Shown here: positions 17,741 to 26,441 of the stretch, piece by piece
How positions within the stretch are numbered: the stretch's first letter is position 1
Layout of the letters: every line of letters starts with the position of its first letter
Source: Rouxiella sp. S1S-2
Lineage (GTDB): Bacteria; Pseudomonadota; Gammaproteobacteria; Enterobacterales; Enterobacteriaceae
DNA: 64,000 nucleotides
Direction of reading: 5' to 3'
Assembly (NCBI RefSeq): GCF_009208105.1
Contig: NZ_WFKL01000001.1
Location: 186,001-250,000, forward strand
Translations under genes and position numbers: made by a program
Notes under the pieces: generated by a model
Told to the model about the DNA's origin: nothing
Seen by the model: only the letters and a program-made list of their open reading frames with translations
Databases searched by the model: none

Positions 17741-18203
17741 AGGGTATCCCGTTTGATCCGACCAACGTGCTGCTTGAACGAATATCGTAGACATCTTTCC
17801 CACCATCGAAATTACCCGGTTCGGACGTTGAACTGCGTAATTTCCAAGTTTCTTCGTTGCTTCGCCCCTCACAGTCACAAAAGGGATCGCGTGGAATATG
17901 TCGCAGTAGATAAATCTGTTTTTTATTGGCTGCCGTTTTTTCTACCACCCCTTTGCTCAGCACGCTTAGTTCCTTGGGATAACCCAGCTCATCGGCCGTT
18001 TTGGCTACCAGCCCGGTCAATGTGAGCTTGTGATAGGCATCAAGGGCCTCGCGGATTTGTTGCAGCGCGAGTGTCAGCTCCTGCTCTTTTTGTCTGGTGG
18101 CATATTTACCCACCGCGGGCAGCGCCGCCGCGGCCAACGTTGCCATAATGGTCAGCGTGACCATCATCTCTATAAGCGTAAAGCCTTTCTGGCGCTGACT
18201 CAT
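17727..18203 (-). CDS. Type II secretion/type IV pilus pseudopilin
   Basis: 158 residues beginning MSQRQKGFTLIEMMVTLTIMATLAAAALP: six-residue basic leader, Gly-Phe cleavage site and Glu5. The C-terminal part carries RHIPRDPFCDCEGRSNEETWKLRSS and ends IPYAQW, matching the end of the next pseudopilin. Its ATG overlaps the secretin stop codon (ATGA at 18200-18203), indicating translational coupling. Confidence 0.85.
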   Translation of the reverse strand: MSQRQKGFTLIEMMVTLTIMATLAAAALPAVGKYATRQKEQELTLALQQIREALDAYHKLTLTGLVAKTADELGYPKELSVLSKGVVEKTAANKKQIYLLRHIPRDPFCDCEGRSNEETWKLRSSTSEPGNFDGGKDVYDIRSSSTLVGSNGIPYAQW

Positions 18204-20104
18204 AAATCGTCGGCCTGCATTGCACCCGCGTACGGATCAGGCAAGGCGGCGGGCATCTGTGAAGCGGGTGCCCGCGCGGGCTGATCAAACCTCTCGGTGT
18301 TGAGTTTTATTTTACCCTCTGAGTGCAGGATATTATTCTCTGCACCGGGCATATCCTCAGTGCCAAGTTGAATGGTGCTGATATGCGCACCGGGTAAATC
18401 GATATTATGTTCAAGGTGTGGAGTGATGAGCAGGATAACTTCGGTTCGGTTGCTGCTGCGGTCAGTGCTACCAAACAGCCCGCCAATCAGCGGAATATGA
18501 CTTAACCACGGTAAACCTCGCTCACCGCTTGTTTTATCCTGCTTAATTAAACCGGCGAGAATTTGTGTTTCCCCATTCTCACTGCTCAACACTGTTTTTG
18601 CCTGCCGATTGGTGGTTTTAAAATAGGTAGCGTCGGGGCCTGATGGTACTTTCTCACCGAGATTACTGAGATCAAAATCAACATCCATGGTAATAGTGCC
18701 ATCCAGGCTGATGTCTGGAGTAACCACTAGCTTCAGGCCCACTTCGTTATACTCAACTTTACTGGTATTACCGTATTGGGAGAGTGTGCTGGTGACTACC
18801 GGGATTTTTTCACCGATGTGGATTTCGGCTTTCTTACCATTTTTCACTCGAATACGCGGATTAGCCAGCACGGTAGATTTGCTCATCAACTCTTTAATAT
18901 TTAATGATATACCGTTGGTGCTGCCAAAGTTTACATAGAGGTTGTTGGCGGTCAACGCGTTGAGCTTAATGCTGGAATCTGAAGGTGCCGAACCATTATT
19001 TTCGTTATCAGAAACTGCGGGTTTACCTAAACGTAAGCCAATTTGATTGGGGTAATCGATGCCTAAACTTTTGGCGTCGCTGGTCGACACCTCCAGAACC
19101 TGCACCTCCAGCGTGACTTCTGCATCGGGACGGTCGAGCGTCATCAGCAGTCTTTCCGCCATATCCACGGTCTCGCCAGGCGCACGCACGGTGATAGTAT
19201 TGGTGCGCTCATCAACGTGAATATCTTTTATTTTTAGCATGTTACGCAAGGCTATGTTGACGTCTTTAGCTTTGGCGTAGCCCAGGAAGAAGGTTTTAAC
19301 CTCGATATTTTTATAGGTTTTATCCTTCGACTGACTGGCCGGATAAATCAGCAAGGTGTTGCCGTTGAGCACTTTCTTCCTGAGTTGATTAGTCAACAAC
19401 AGCAGGTTAATGGCGTCTTCAGCGGTCGTTTTATTGGCAATAATGCTGGCCTTGGCGCTCACTGACACGTCGTTATCATAAATAATATTCACGCCGGTCA
19501 TTTTCGAAATGGTATTGAAGATGTCGATCAGATTATGTGACTGAAAATTAAGCGAGACATTTTTCTTCATCTCGGCATTCATTTTTTCATAGGGCACATT
19601 ACTGGATGAAAGCTTACGCAACAGGTGGTCACGCAGTGCTTTGCCCTGCGGCCAATTCGGCTCCTCTTCCAATACCAACTGAATCTTCTGGAGTGCACGT
19701 TCTGGGTCCTGAACCGCCAGCTTTTCAGCCATCAAATAGGTGGAATCCAGAGCGCGATAATTACTTATCCGCCGCAAACCCTGCGTTGCACGGCTGTTTC
19801 CTGACTGATAGGTCAGCACCGTGCGCCAGAGCTTCGAGGCCTGTGCATACTGGTTGGCTTTCAATGCATCCTCGGCCTGCGCCAGGTACATGTTGACCAA
19901 AATACTGGTATCAATCTGCTCGCGGCTTTTTAGCTCAACGTTGTCAGGATCGGCAGCGCGCTGCTTGGACAACTCGCTAAGCGAGTTGACCAGGGTCGTT
20001 TGTGGTGTCTCTTGCGGCTTGGCAATATCGTCGGTTTTTTTCACCGCGCAGCCAGCTAACAACAGGAGACTGATGGCTATCACCAGAGGTTTTTTATTTA
20101 ACAT
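18200..20104 (-). CDS. Secretin lipoprotein with N-terminal TPR-like region (GspD/PilQ/MshL type)
   Basis: Outer membrane channel of the cluster. From ATG 20104 it has 634 residues with signal peptide and lipobox (ISLLLLAGC), so it is likely a lipoprotein. ATGs at 20119 and 20137 would lengthen the signal peptide and all three have weak ribosome binding sites. Residues about 50-165 look like TPR repeats (AEDALKANQYAQASKLWRTVL), unusual for GspD. Secretin N-domains follow (VSLNFQSHNLIDIFNTISKMTGVNII; NTITVRAP), and the C-terminal beta-barrel domain has STVLANPRIRVKNGKKAEIHIGEKIP and GLPWLSHIPLIGGLFGS. Confidence 0.88.
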   Translation of the reverse strand: MLNKKPLVIAISLLLLAGCAVKKTDDIAKPQETPQTTLVNSLSELSKQRAADPDNVELKSREQIDTSILVNMYLAQAEDALKANQYAQASKLWRTVLTYQSGNSRATQGLRRISNYRALDSTYLMAEKLAVQDPERALQKIQLVLEEEPNWPQGKALRDHLLRKLSSSNVPYEKMNAEMKKNVSLNFQSHNLIDIFNTISKMTGVNIIYDNDVSVSAKASIIANKTTAEDAINLLLLTNQLRKKVLNGNTLLIYPASQSKDKTYKNIEVKTFFLGYAKAKDVNIALRNMLKIKDIHVDERTNTITVRAPGETVDMAERLLMTLDRPDAEVTLEVQVLEVSTSDAKSLGIDYPNQIGLRLGKPAVSDNENNGSAPSDSSIKLNALTANNLYVNFGSTNGISLNIKELMSKSTVLANPRIRVKNGKKAEIHIGEKIPVVTSTLSQYGNTSKVEYNEVGLKLVVTPDISLDGTITMDVDFDLSNLGEKVPSGPDATYFKTTNRQAKTVLSSENGETQILAGLIKQDKTSGERGLPWLSHIPLIGGLFGSTDRSSNRTEVILLITPHLEHNIDLPGAHISTIQLGTEDMPGAENNILHSEGKIKLNTERFDQPARAPASQMPAALPDPYAGAMQADDL

Positions 20105-20654
20105 TTTTATATTTTGCATCTTTAAAAGTTGGCTCATATTTCATGTCGCCAAGGGGCAAACGCTGTTCGCGCATTTGGGGTAACCAAAGAAACGTAAGAC
20201 TGTCGGTCGAGACGCTTTTTAACTGCCAGTCTTTGTTTAGCGGCATACCTATCCAGACGCGCTGAGGAGCGCGGCATTTTTTACAGATAATCCAGTGTTG
20301 GCTGCCCTGCTGAAGCATCAGCGCACGCTGGCCGTCACTCCACCAGCTGCCCACCAGGTTGAACGGCAAACGGGGCACCAATGGCTCCTGCACGATGGCA
20401 ACCACCGGGGCTTTATGCATCGATTCCTGCTCAGACGTTGGCTTAAGCGGCTTAGTGGCCGACGGGAAAAGATCGACAAAGCCCTGTTTTTGCAGCGAAG
20501 AGGCGGTAGGCGAAATGTCCACCGCGGAAGGCGTGGCCGCGCGATGAACCACAGCAAGCGGTATCGGCTCATCGGCTTCGTCACCAAGCAGGCTATAAAG
20601 TACCAGCGCACAGGTTGCTAACAGGGCAATTTGCAAATAGCGAGGGAGTTTCAT
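20094..20654 (-). CDS. PilP/GspC-like assembly protein
   Basis: 186 residues with an N-terminal membrane anchor (LQIALLATCALVLYSLLG), a Pro- and Ser-rich linker and a small C-terminal domain (LVPRLPFNLVGSWWSDGQRALMLQQGSQHWII) that resembles the PilP/GspC HR domain, which links the inner membrane platform to the secretin. Two cysteines lie in IICKKCRAP. The match to named families is weak; position between the PilO-like and secretin genes is the main support. Start codon overlaps the PilO-like stop by 4 nt. Confidence 0.6.
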   Translation of the reverse strand: MKLPRYLQIALLATCALVLYSLLGDEADEPIPLAVVHRAATPSAVDISPTASSLQKQGFVDLFPSATKPLKPTSEQESMHKAPVVAIVQEPLVPRLPFNLVGSWWSDGQRALMLQQGSQHWIICKKCRAPQRVWIGMPLNKDWQLKSVSTDSLTFLWLPQMREQRLPLGDMKYEPTFKDAKYKNVK

Positions 20655-21202
20655 TGATGTACTCCAGCGACGGTGACTCGCAGCATAATCTGTAAATCGC
20701 TGAGGTCGGGATGTGAACGACTGAGGGTGATAGTGTTAACTTTCACTGGCAGCGTTGCCGTAAGTTCACTCAATGCGTCATAAAAGTGTCGATAATCGCC
20801 TTTCATGGGTATATCAAGCCCCAACTGTTCCGGGCTGGAGTCACTTGCTTCAATAAACTGATAGCGACTCTCCTGGGCCATCAACTGATGCTTGCTTAAA
20901 ATGTCGAAAATCGCCTTAACCTGCTGATATTCAGTAATGCTCATATTGTTTTGCAGAGCGGCCTGCTCCGGCGCAAGCATCGGTAAAGGGACACCAAGCT
21001 CAAGACGAATGTCCTCAATGCTATGCTCAAGGTGCGTATTTTCCGGACTGAGTACGGTGCCAAGGAAAATCAGTGCCCCCAGCCAGCCAACAAAAATCAG
21101 CAACGGCAGCGGACCAAGTCTTTGATAAAGCGAGCAGGCATACCAGCGCAGCCGCCCAGTCAAAGCTTGCATATCGAGTGTTTCCCCCCAGTTAATTTTC
21201 AT
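20651..21202 (-). CDS. PilO/GspM-like inner membrane assembly protein
   Basis: 183 residues with a single transmembrane helix near residues 32-50 (LPLLIFVGWLGALIFLGTVL), a coiled-coil-like stretch, and a C-terminal ferredoxin-like domain (MKGDYRHFYDALSELTATLPVKVNTITLSR) typical of PilO. It forms the inner membrane alignment complex with PilN and PilP in pilus systems. It overlaps the PilN-like gene by 11 nt. Confidence 0.65.
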   Translation of the reverse strand: MKINWGETLDMQALTGRLRWYACSLYQRLGPLPLLIFVGWLGALIFLGTVLSPENTHLEHSIEDIRLELGVPLPMLAPEQAALQNNMSITEYQQVKAIFDILSKHQLMAQESRYQFIEASDSSPEQLGLDIPMKGDYRHFYDALSELTATLPVKVNTITLSRSHPDLSDLQIMLRVTVAGVHQ

Positions 21203-21692
21203 GGCGAAACTCCACGTTAAGTGAGGCTTTGACTTTCCAACGACCTTTGGGGGCGGCTTCAGTGGCGTGACTTTCCAGCTCTACCTTGTTGGCCACTTTC
21301 TGTAAACGCGCGGTAAAGTCCAGCAGGCTGTTGAGTGAGTCGGCCATCACTGTCAGTCGTGCCTGATGCTGTGAGTTGTCGATTTCCAGTGAAACAAGGG
21401 CAACGTCGTCACGCATTGCTGTGCCTAACAGCTGCAGCGGCAGCAGGTCCGGCGTCGATTTTTCCGCGCCGGGCAGTTGACGGTGGAAGGCTTTTTGGCT
21501 GAGGCGAATTTTTTCCGCCGCCGCTCTGTGCGCCTGCAGTTTTGTCTGTACCACATCGAGTACTTGGTGATAATGCTGCTTTTCGCTTAATGCCTGCTGC
21601 ATAAAATATCCCAGTGGCAAAAACAGCAAGATTGCTGCCAGAGAGGCTTTTATCGCCCAAGGTGGCGAAGCGCTAAAATGTAAAGTACTCAT
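21192..21692 (-). CDS. PilN/GspL-like inner membrane assembly protein
   Basis: 166 residues: a short cytoplasmic N-terminus, one transmembrane helix (WAIKASLAAILLFLPLGYF), a coiled-coil segment (QALSEKQHYHQVLDVVQTKLQAHRAAAEKIRL) and a small periplasmic domain. This is the PilN layout. The start codon overlaps the PilM-like stop (ATGA). Confidence 0.65.
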   Translation of the reverse strand: MSTLHFSASPPWAIKASLAAILLFLPLGYFMQQALSEKQHYHQVLDVVQTKLQAHRAAAEKIRLSQKAFHRQLPGAEKSTPDLLPLQLLGTAMRDDVALVSLEIDNSQHQARLTVMADSLNSLLDFTARLQKVANKVELESHATEAAPKGRWKVKASLNVEFRHEN

Positions 21693-22408
21693 ACTTTTTC
21701 TTCTGCCGGAGTGGAGAGACCAAAATACTGCGGGTGATAATCGCCAGAACAGGTGTTAATCACGTGACAATCCAACTGAGGTAATCCCGCCAGGCGGTTG
21801 GCTATTGCCAACTGCGCCTGGGGATCGGCCGCCGGCAAATGCAGGCTAAAAGCGCTGTGCCACTGGTTTTCAAAGCGAAGTACAAAGCTGCTTTGCACGT
21901 CGCCGATGCAGGCAAACAGGCCGCGGGTTCGCGAGGGCGTTTTTTCACTGTGCCAAAGCAAATCAAACAGACTGCGGCAGCCGATAAAACGCAGGCGGCA
22001 GCGCAGTGCCATTGCGCGGTAGATATCGAAACTTTCTTGACTCATCAGGGCGGCAAGACCGTTTTTGCCATAGGCAAAGTCGGTAAACGCCACCCGCATA
22101 GGGGGAGATAACTGCCCCTGCTGCTGTTGATGGAAAGCTATTGCATACAGATTGCGCTCGTGGGGCGTTTTCACGCCCTCGTGCCAGGGAATAATCAAAT
22201 AATGCAGCTGGGAAAAATCGAGAATAAATTCAACACGGTCGACGAAAGGCAGTCGAGCGGGAATGTGACTAAGAAGTTTTTCGAGGCTTGCAGCCCGTTC
22301 AGACTCATCTTCCACGATAATTTCGCAAACCTGTCGCTGAGCCAGAAAAAGTCGTAGCCGTCGCGGATGGACAAAAATCCGCCACAGATTAGTGTATTGA
22401 AATAACAC
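21689..22408 (-). CDS. PilM/GspL-cytoplasmic-like protein
   Basis: 239 residues, no transmembrane segment or signal peptide. It is shorter than PilM (about 350 residues) and shows only a loose likeness to the actin-like fold of PilM/GspL-cyto; the nucleotide-binding motifs are not obvious. The call rests mainly on its position before PilN-, PilO- and PilP-like genes. The start is GTG 22408 with AGGA upstream, and it overlaps the GspE-like gene by 20 nt. Confidence 0.5.
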   Translation of the reverse strand: MLFQYTNLWRIFVHPRRLRLFLAQRQVCEIIVEDESERAASLEKLLSHIPARLPFVDRVEFILDFSQLHYLIIPWHEGVKTPHERNLYAIAFHQQQQGQLSPPMRVAFTDFAYGKNGLAALMSQESFDIYRAMALRCRLRFIGCRSLFDLLWHSEKTPSRTRGLFACIGDVQSSFVLRFENQWHSAFSLHLPAADPQAQLAIANRLAGLPQLDCHVINTCSGDYHPQYFGLSTPAEEKV

Positions 22409-24026
22409 GTTTCACTTCCTGTAGGGTGGTGAGTCCTTTGCATGCGGCATCGATAGCGATATCTCGCAGGGGGATGAATCCGTCTTTCAAGGCGGTCTCT
22501 CTTAAGTTTCTAATCGACGAGCGCGCCAGCATGGCCTCTTTCATGGCATCACTGAAAAACAGCACTTCTGCCAGCGCTAAACGACCGTGATAGCCGCTGT
22601 CGCGACACTTTTCACAACCGCGCCCCTGAGCCCAGACGCCTCGTTGCAGCTGTTCGGGGGTCAGATTCCAGTCTTTTACCTGCTGCGCATCGGGGTGCTT
22701 CTCTTCACGGCAGTGCGGACAAATTTGGCGAACCAGCCGCTGTGCCACCACGCCGTTCAACGCCGTTATCAAACTGACAGGCTCGACCTGCATATAAAGG
22801 AAGCGTTCGAGTACGCTGAAAACGCTGTTGGCGTGTACGGATGACAGCACAACGTGCCCGGTAAGCGCAGCCTGAACGGCAATGCCCGCCGTTTCGCTGT
22901 CGCGTATTTCACCCACCAATATGATGTCCGGGTCATGGCGCAAAATGGCGCGAAGCCCGCGGGCAAAGGTCAGCCCTTTCTTATCATTAACCGGGATCTG
23001 CAAAACGCCGCTGAGCTGATATTCAACCGGGTCTTCAATGGTGATGATTTTACTCTCACCGCTGTTCAACTCACTGAGCGCTGAATACAACGTGGTGGAC
23101 TTACCGCTGCCTGTCGGGCCGGTCACCAGCACCATGCCATAAGGCATGTGGGTTAACTGACGGATTGAATCCAGCGTTCGTTGGTCAAAACCCAGGGTTT
23201 CAAGGCGAAGATTTTGCTCATGTGACTTGTCTAAAACGCGCAGCACCGCGTCCTCGCCGTGAATGCTGGGCATAATCGACACGCGAAAATCTACCGGGCG
23301 CTGCTGGATAAGTGCTTTGAAACGCCCGTCCTGCGGAACTCTTCGCTCAGAAATATCCATACAACCTAATACTTTAAGCCTTGAGATAACCTGCTCAGCC
23401 TGCTGAGTGCCGTTGCAGCGCGTGATGAAATGCAGGACGCCATCGATACGATATTTCACTACCAAACCGTCATTAACGCTTTCAAGGTGAATATCGCTGG
23501 CGCGGCTTTGCAACGCATCAAACAGGGTGGCATTCACCAGTTTGATGACCGGACTTTGCTCGCGTGACAGTGACACCAGCGAGATATCGGTGAGCAAATC
23601 GTCCGCCGAGTCTTCGGACTCCTGCTGGCCGAGATGGTCGGTGGTGCGCTGCTGGCGAGACAGTATTTCAAGCTGCCCGGTTATCCACGAGGGCTGACAG
23701 AGCCCCAGCTTATCGGTATAGCGCTGCGCCCATTGCCGCAGCGGCAGGGAGAACGGATCGCTGAGCAGCAAATAGCTGCTGTCCTTGAACCTGAGCGGCA
23801 AAGCCCCGTGTGAGAGAGCCTCGGCAAGCGGCAAGTGGGTGAAATCAAGTTCTGCACCCGCGAGCTGCTCAGCATTCAGTGGATAAAGTCCAAAAGCCGC
23901 GGCCAAAGGATGCAGTTTTTCTGGATAATCGCGTAGAAGCTGTTCGAGATGCTCGCAACGTTGCGCACTCTCCTGCGTTAGCCAAAATTGAAAGTCTTCT
24001 ACTGTAGAATCAATGAACTGTGTCAT
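22389..24026 (-). CDS. GspE/PilB-family assembly ATPase
   Basis: 545 residues. Cytoplasmic motor that drives pilus or pseudopilus assembly. Contains an N-terminal GspE-N-like region, the Walker A motif GPTGSGKST near residue 305, the Asp box (TIEDPVEYQL), Walker B/His box (DIILVGEIRDSETA, TGHVVLSSVHAN) and a tetracysteine zinc site (CPHC near 490 and CEKC about 31 residues later), as in GspE and MshE. No PilT-like retraction ATPase is present in the cluster. It overlaps the GspF-like gene by 4 nt. Confidence 0.93.
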   Translation of the reverse strand: MTQFIDSTVEDFQFWLTQESAQRCEHLEQLLRDYPEKLHPLAAAFGLYPLNAEQLAGAELDFTHLPLAEALSHGALPLRFKDSSYLLLSDPFSLPLRQWAQRYTDKLGLCQPSWITGQLEILSRQQRTTDHLGQQESEDSADDLLTDISLVSLSREQSPVIKLVNATLFDALQSRASDIHLESVNDGLVVKYRIDGVLHFITRCNGTQQAEQVISRLKVLGCMDISERRVPQDGRFKALIQQRPVDFRVSIMPSIHGEDAVLRVLDKSHEQNLRLETLGFDQRTLDSIRQLTHMPYGMVLVTGPTGSGKSTTLYSALSELNSGESKIITIEDPVEYQLSGVLQIPVNDKKGLTFARGLRAILRHDPDIILVGEIRDSETAGIAVQAALTGHVVLSSVHANSVFSVLERFLYMQVEPVSLITALNGVVAQRLVRQICPHCREEKHPDAQQVKDWNLTPEQLQRGVWAQGRGCEKCRDSGYHGRLALAEVLFFSDAMKEAMLARSSIRNLRETALKDGFIPLRDIAIDAACKGLTTLQEVKRVISIH

Positions 24027-25198
24027 GACAGGCTCCCCGCCATCTCGAAGATAGGCATATAAAGAAGAAACACCACCATGCCGACCATACCGCCGACGAG
24101 CAGCATCAGCACCGGCTCAAACACTTTGCTGAAGGTTTCGATAGCGCGCTCCAGACTCTCGTCATAAAACGCCGCAATTCGCTCACACATCGCGGGCAGC
24201 TCACCGCCGCGCTCGCCAACGGCAAGCAACCGCGCGGCAACAGGGGTAGTCAATTGATAATTATTTAACGTCTGCGACATCGCCTTTCCCTCACGGACTT
24301 CACTTAATACCCGTTTGAGCCTTGGCCAGTAGCTGGCAGGCAGCAGCGTGCCGGTCATCTCAAGCGCGTCTACCGCCGGCATTCCGCCCTGCAGTAATAG
24401 GCCCAAGGTGCGGTAAAAACGGATCAAAACCGAAAGCTCAAACTGCGCCCGAAGCTGCGGAATGCGCATTAACACATTCATCATCACGGCCTTCATTGCC
24501 TTACTGCGCAGCAACACCACCAGCGCAACCGTCGAAATCAGCGTTGCGACCAGCAGCAACAGTCCATGCTGGGTAACTAACTTTCCCCACCAGACAATAA
24601 ACTGTGCGCTAGAAGAGGGATTCTTCATGCCGGCAAATACCACCGAAAAGCGTGGAATAATAAAACCGAGTAAAAAGAACATGATAAGAGCACCCACACT
24701 GAGTACGACGCACGGGTAGAGCAAGGTAGAGCGGATGCGTTTACGTAAAATATCGATGCGTTTTTCATAAAACTGAAAGCGGGTCAGCGCGGTCGCCAGC
24801 TGTCCGGTTTGCTCCGAAGAGGCAACGGTACTCACCAATAGGGCAGGGAAAATGTGCGCCTGGGCGGCCATTGCCTGTGAAAGCTGACACCCCTGATACA
24901 GTTCCTGCAGCAAGGAGAACAGAACCTGACGCTGAAACTCTTCCCGGCAGCTTTCATGCAGAGCTTCAATGGCTTCGACCACCACTAATCCCGCCTCAAG
25001 CAGCGCGACCAGTTCTTGCGTAAACAGCACTAGCGGAAACGGCTTTTTACTGCCTTTCCACTGCTGGCAGGCTTTAACCTTAATAACTAAAGCCCCACCC
25101 GCCGCTGCGTTTATTCTTGCTTCATCGGCCGATTTGCTCCGAATTCGCTGTATAGAGCTCTTACCGTTAAGCAATAAAGTGACATCAAAGGTTTTCAT
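24023..25198 (-). CDS. GspF/PilC-family inner membrane platform protein
   Basis: 391 residues with two T2SSF repeats, each followed by transmembrane segments (about 165-190, 215-240 and a C-terminal one LLVGGMVGMVVFLLYMPIF). Motifs such as LLEAGLVVVEAIEALHE, SSEQTGQLATAL and GERGGELPAMCERIAAFYDE are typical. It is the platform on which pilins are polymerised by the ATPase. It begins 6 nt after the lytic transglycosylase gene. Confidence 0.92.
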   Translation of the reverse strand: MKTFDVTLLLNGKSSIQRIRSKSADEARINAAAGGALVIKVKACQQWKGSKKPFPLVLFTQELVALLEAGLVVVEAIEALHESCREEFQRQVLFSLLQELYQGCQLSQAMAAQAHIFPALLVSTVASSEQTGQLATALTRFQFYEKRIDILRKRIRSTLLYPCVVLSVGALIMFFLLGFIIPRFSVVFAGMKNPSSSAQFIVWWGKLVTQHGLLLLVATLISTVALVVLLRSKAMKAVMMNVLMRIPQLRAQFELSVLIRFYRTLGLLLQGGMPAVDALEMTGTLLPASYWPRLKRVLSEVREGKAMSQTLNNYQLTTPVAARLLAVGERGGELPAMCERIAAFYDESLERAIETFSKVFEPVLMLLVGGMVGMVVFLLYMPIFEMAGSLS

Positions 25199-25204
25199 TC
25201 ACAC

Positions 25205-25660
25205 TCACCGAGGTTTGGCCGTACGTTGTTCAATCAAGCGCTTATAGTGCGGCCAAACGCGTTTAACATAGCGTTTACGCAGCCCGGCATTCTTGGGCGA
25301 AAGTCCTGCGTTATAGGCACCCACGGCTTCCCAGCCATAGCCTTTTTGGCGAATAAAGCCCGCCAGGATCCATGCGCCACTCATGACGCTTAAACAGGGA
25401 TTTTCAATAAGCTGCTGCTCGGAAATATTAAATCTATTCAGCGTCGGAATATTTCGGCTATTAATCTGCATTAAACCAATATCGTAACTGCCGTCTTTAT
25501 TTTTACTTCGTGCCGCTGGATTTAAATTAGATTCGACAATTCCAATGGCCTGCAGCAGTTCGGGTTCAATCCCGTAGCGATCGCCCGCCTCTTGCCAGCA
25601 GTGGGCATAGGTCGGTGAGCAGAAAAATAAAAATGACCAAAGAAGAATTAATTTGCACAT
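25205..25660 (-). CDS. IagB/VirB1-type lytic transglycosylase
   Basis: 151 residues with signal peptide (MCKLILLWSFLFFCSPTYA). The SLT fold motifs are clear: AIGIVESNLNPAA with the catalytic Glu, SYDIGLMQINSRN, and VGAYNAGLSPKNA. Such enzymes cut peptidoglycan so that trans-envelope machines can be built; their presence inside the operon supports a secretion or pilus role. It lies 13 nt after the GspG-like gene. Confidence 0.88.
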   Translation of the reverse strand: MCKLILLWSFLFFCSPTYAHCWQEAGDRYGIEPELLQAIGIVESNLNPAARSKNKDGSYDIGLMQINSRNIPTLNRFNISEQQLIENPCLSVMSGAWILAGFIRQKGYGWEAVGAYNAGLSPKNAGLRKRYVKRVWPHYKRLIEQRTAKPR

Positions 25661-25673
25661 TATCGGGCCAAGG

Positions 25674-26093
25674 TTAGAAACCGTAGTTCAGGGACTTTCC
25701 GTTGATACCCATTGAAAATATATCAACCTCGTAAATGGCATTCTTGTCTTTGGTCGGGTTATTCCACTGGTAAGCATTCCCCCACGGATCGTTAGGGACT
25801 TCCTGGCTCAAGTAGGGACCGCGCCAACCTTTTACACCGCTGGGCATATGAGTCAGAGCTTTCAGCCCTTGGCTTGCTGTCGGATATTGGCCCACATCGA
25901 GACGATATTGACCCAACGACTCGGAGAGGGATTTCATTTGGCTACGCGCGGTCTTTTGTTTGGCCTGATCGACCTGCGAAAAAAGTTTCGGGCCAACAAA
26001 TCCGGCAAGCAGTGCGATAATCATTAAAACAACGAGAAGCTCAAGCAACGTAAATCCGCTTTGTGTTTTATGTTTTAAATTCGTTAACTTCAT
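25674..26093 (-). CDS. Major pseudopilin, GspG type
   Basis: 139 residues. A basic leader (MKLTNLKHKTQSG) precedes FTLLELLVVLMIIALLAGFVGPKL, with Glu5. The C-terminal half has the type II secretion G signature: QYRLDVGQYPTASQGLKAL, GWRGPYL and VPNDPWGNAYQW, where GspG binds calcium. This marks the cluster as type II-like even though the PilMNOP-type genes are pilus-like. First gene of the minus-strand operon. Confidence 0.92.
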   Translation of the reverse strand: MKLTNLKHKTQSGFTLLELLVVLMIIALLAGFVGPKLFSQVDQAKQKTARSQMKSLSESLGQYRLDVGQYPTASQGLKALTHMPSGVKGWRGPYLSQEVPNDPWGNAYQWNNPTKDKNAIYEVDIFSMGINGKSLNYGF

Positions 26094-26441
26094 AAAATCC
26101 TCAGGTGAGGTGAATAATGAGATAAATATGATAATTATATTTCTCTCTGCTATTTTTCAGCAAAGCCGTAGTCGATAACAGGGGAAGCCTCTTTGAACAA
26201 CCGAGAATTAACTCAGCCATCTAGAGAATATTCTCAAGTTCTGGCCGCTTTATAATCCACAATATCCATTTCAAATACAAATCAACGTCATTAAACGTCA
26301 TTAAACGTCATTAGTTGAAAGGAAATTCAGGAAAAAACAAAACCAATCGGGATGAAACAGGATTATAATGGGTCAATTGTTAGGCAGAAAGCCGAATAAA
26401 TAAGAGAAAAATAAGAGAAAATAAGGAATGAAAGAGCCAAT
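26094..26441. other. Divergent promoter region of the pseudopilus cluster and prepilin peptidase
   Basis: About 350 bp, AT-rich, no gene. It must drive the 12-gene minus-strand operon and the plus-strand peptidase. It contains three tandem copies of a 10-bp sequence and, close to the peptidase start, a purine-rich direct repeat of ATAAGAGAAAA (26400-26430 region). I cannot place -35/-10 elements with confidence. Confidence 0.6.
26284..26313. repeat. Three perfect tandem copies of AACGTCATTA
   Basis: AACGTCATTA occurs at 26284-26293, 26294-26303 and 26304-26313 without mismatch. The 10-bp period is about one helical turn, so a protein binding each copy would sit on one face of the DNA. Lies between the divergent gspG-like and prepilin peptidase genes, which makes a regulatory role plausible. 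Confidence 0.85.

Noticed and set aside
16864-26093. Classification as the Hof/Ppd competence pilus locus of Enterobacterales
   Set aside because: Gene set and order differ: GspG-type pilin, PilMNOP-secretin in one operon and a linked transglycosylase, with no ppdD-hofBC arrangement.
26281-26313. CRISPR-like repeat
   Set aside because: The repeats are 10 bp, tandem and without spacers, so it is not a CRISPR array. No CRISPR or cas gene is seen in the window.
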